Of a stretch of DNA of 6,830 bases, positions 5,836 to 6,830 are shown piece after piece. Location of the stretch: positions 1-6,830 of the forward strand of contig JAKBFR010000122.1 of assembly GCA_021837545.1 (NCBI GenBank), given 5' to 3'. The position numbers and the translations under genes are program-made. This DNA is from Bacillota bacterium. GTDB lineage: Bacteria; Bacillota_A; Clostridia; Clostridiales; Clostridiaceae. Position 1 is the stretch's first letter. The number at the start of each line of letters is the position of its first letter. Below the pieces are notes generated by a model, which saw only the letters and a program-made list of their open reading frames with translations, was not told where the DNA came from and ran no database searches.

Positions 5836-6420
5836 ATGACTAGAAAATTAATTTTAGCTACAGTTTTAATGTTAAGTATTACAATGGTTTCTTGTGCTAC
5901 AAAGCCTAAGGATACTACTAATTCCACTGGCAATACTACTGTAGAACAAAATAAAGACAGCAATAGCTCTTCTGATACAACATCTAAAGAAGAGGTAAAG
6001 GTAAATAAGATAAAGCTTTCTATCTATACTATAGATGAAAATTCTTTAGAACCTAACGAATCAAGTACTATTGAGGTAAATGATAGTTTAAGTTTAGAAG
6101 ATAAGTTGAAAGAATTATCAAAAACAGTTTCTGAAAAGAAATTTGATAATTTAACTATTGAAGTTAAATCTATAGATACAGTTAATGGAAAGAAAGTTGC
6201 TACTATAAATTTAGCTGATTCTGGTACCAATAAATGGGTACCAAAATTCCAAGGTTCAACTGGCGGTGCAGTAACAGCAAATACTTTAATTGAAAATTTC
6301 CTTCAATCTAACAACAAATCTAGAGGTGAATGGATTGATGGTGTAAAATTCTTATATAATAATGAAACAATAGAGTATGAACATGTATCAGATTTATCCA
6401 CTATTAAATATAGAGATTAG
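5836..6420 (+). CDS. Predicted lipoprotein with GerMN-like C-terminal domain
   Basis: This 194-residue protein has a lipoprotein signal peptide: basic MTRK, hydrophobic LILATVLMLSITM, then the lipobox MVSC with Cys20 as the predicted lipidated residue. It is thus exported and anchored to the outer face of the membrane. Residues 21-55 are a low-complexity Ser/Thr/Asn/Asp linker. The C-terminal part (about 56-190) resembles GerMN (sporulation/germination) domains: a beta-rich IKLSIYTID, the GKKVATINLAD strand, a GSTGGAVTANTLIENFL helix, and GVKFLYNNETIE. I rate this domain as likely from pattern, not proven. The function is unknown. It might be a cell-envelope or spore-associated protein. The ATG follows AGGAGGTG (5820-5827). 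It is transcribed divergently from the fab operon and ends before an intrinsic terminator, so it is probably a single-gene unit. Confidence 0.85.
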   Translation: MTRKLILATVLMLSITMVSCATKPKDTTNSTGNTTVEQNKDSNSSSDTTSKEEVKVNKIKLSIYTIDENSLEPNESSTIEVNDSLSLEDKLKELSKTVSEKKFDNLTIEVKSIDTVNGKKVATINLADSGTNKWVPKFQGSTGGAVTANTLIENFLQSNNKSRGEWIDGVKFLYNNETIEYEHVSDLSTIKYRD

Positions 6421-6423
6421 AAT

Positions 6424-6479
6424 AAGGCGTATGACATAAAATAAACTCACATACTAACCTATTATTTTTGGAAGATGTC
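6424..6479 (+). repeat. Degenerate motif, downstream copy (flanks lipoprotein gene)
   Basis: This is the counterpart of 5753-5812 and begins 4 bp after the lipoprotein stop codon. It contains a GTATG/CATAC stem (6429-6433 with 6450-6454) where the upstream copy has TTATG/CATAA. One base pair has therefore changed from T-A to G-C with pairing kept. It precedes the terminator. Confidence 0.5.
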
Positions 6480-6500
6480 TAATATACAATTACAAGAAAG

Positions 6501-6540
6501 AAACCAAACTTTAATACAATTAGAGTTTGGTTTTCACTTT
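6501..6540 (+). terminator. Intrinsic terminator of the lipoprotein gene
   Basis: AAACCAAACT (6501-6510) pairs perfectly with AGTTTGGTTT (6524-6533). With one G-U wobble and three further A-U pairs the RNA stem reaches 14 bp, closing on the 5-nt loop UACAA. A U-rich tail (UUUUCACUUU counted from 6531, partly in the stem) follows. On the minus strand the tail is TTTCTTTCTTG, so weaker bidirectional action is possible. Confidence 0.82.
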
Positions 6541-6596
6541 ATATGTCTATATTCTTCAAGTTTTCTTATTGGGTCTAATTCCTTATCTTTTTTCAT
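6534..6596 (-). CDS. Possible 20-residue ORF or gene remnant
   Basis: An ATG at 6594-6596 opens a 20-codon frame ending in TGA at 6534-6536. The peptide is highly charged and begins MKKDKELDPIRKLEEY. The nearest purine-rich stretch (AGAAGGGG) is about 20 nt upstream, too far for normal initiation. Upstream the frame reads ILDY before a stop. The composition looks like real protein rather than random AT-rich translation, so this may be the tail of a decayed gene. I do not recognise it. Confidence 0.2.
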   Translation of the reverse strand: MKKDKELDPIRKLEEYRHIK

Positions 6597-6830
6597 GTAA
6601 TCTAAAATTTAATCACACCCCTTCTACTTGCTATTAAAATTCCCTGTGTGGTGTTTCAGATAAATGTTGTTTATATTTAGAATATATATATACCCAACGT
6701 ATAAATTACCCTTGTACATTAAAGATTATTATGTGATATCTAGCGTTATTAAGATTAATGATTAAAACTTTTTAGAATATATATCATGTATATACTATAT
6801 ATTCTAAAAAGTTTATTCATTTCAATTTGA
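6541..6830. other. Intergenic region at window end, no convincing gene
   Basis: Apart from the possible short ORF at its left end, I find no open frame with a ribosome binding site on either strand. The stretch is very AT-rich. It carries three copies of TTTAGAATATATA (6676-6688 and 6771-6783 on plus, 6796-6808 inverted) and a 19-bp perfect inverted repeat near the window end. Homology or a neighbouring gene beyond 6830 cannot be judged. Confidence 0.6.
6765..6814. repeat. Perfect 19-bp inverted repeat with 12-bp centre
   Basis: AAACTTTTTAGAATATATA (6765-6783) is the exact reverse complement of 6796-6814, around a 12-bp centre. It would form a long, weak AT-rich hairpin or cruciform. No clear U-tail follows on the plus strand (GTTTATTCATTTC), but the stem itself has T5 and A5 runs as in some bidirectional terminators. 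It may end a gene lying beyond the window. Confidence 0.8.

Noticed and set aside
5781..5963. Minus-strand open frame over the lipoprotein start
   Set aside because: It is a shadow of the signal peptide region and the leader, without a ribosome binding site. The plus-strand frame has a clear AGGAGG and lipobox.
6024..6230. Minus-strand open frame inside the lipoprotein gene
   Set aside because: It is a shadow of the plus-strand gene and has no independent evidence.

Overview
This AT-rich window carries most of a type II fatty acid synthesis (FAS II) operon of a low-GC Gram-positive. A Clostridium-like (cluster I, solventogenic/butyric type) organism is the best guess. The grounds are the strong A+T codon bias, strong AGGAGG-type ribosome binding sites, the FabK-type enoyl reductase, a MarR/FabT regulator at the head of the operon, and a gene order (fabT-fabH-acpP-fabK-fabD-fabG-fabF) matching the fab clusters of clostridia. 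The species is an inference.

Minus strand, read right to left: a consensus sigma-A promoter (TTGACA-N17-TATATT, 5591-5619) overlaps a FabT-type palindrome (TTTGATTATCAAA on the transcribed strand, 5579-5591). A leader of about 160 nt with two AT-rich hairpins follows, then fabT (4975-5424), fabH (3967-4938), acpP (3709-3936), a 174-nt spacer, fabK (2593-3534, GTG start), fabD (1662-2600, overlapping fabK by 8 nt), a 269-nt spacer, fabG (652-1392) and the first 211 codons of fabF (1-633, cut by the window edge). FabH starts chains from acetyl-CoA and malonyl-ACP, FabD makes malonyl-ACP, FabF condenses, FabG reduces the ketone, FabK reduces the enoyl group, and ACP carries the intermediates. 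The dehydratase (fabZ) and acetyl-CoA carboxylase genes are not here and would be expected beyond coordinate 1. Catalytic residues are visible in every enzyme.

The 269-nt gap between fabD and fabG is the oddest part. It holds 11 in-phase heptamers (TCAATNN, 1415-1491) and a second short array in the opposite orientation (1624-1665), flanking about 130 bp of non-coding DNA. It looks like a small inserted or expanded repeat element inside an operon of housekeeping genes.

Plus strand: a divergent gene (5836-6420) encodes a lipoprotein with a C-terminal region resembling GerMN domains. It has an extended -10 promoter candidate, a structured leader and a strong intrinsic terminator (6501-6540). 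A degenerate sequence motif occurs both just upstream and just downstream of this gene. From 6541 to 6830 there is no convincing gene. The stretch holds a possible 20-codon ORF remnant, repeated AT-rich words and a perfect 19-bp inverted repeat.

Overall this is an ordinary core-metabolism locus. The interesting signals are regulatory (the FabT operator and leader hairpins) and repetitive (the heptamer arrays and the paired motif around the lipoprotein gene). I see no evidence of a wholly new system.
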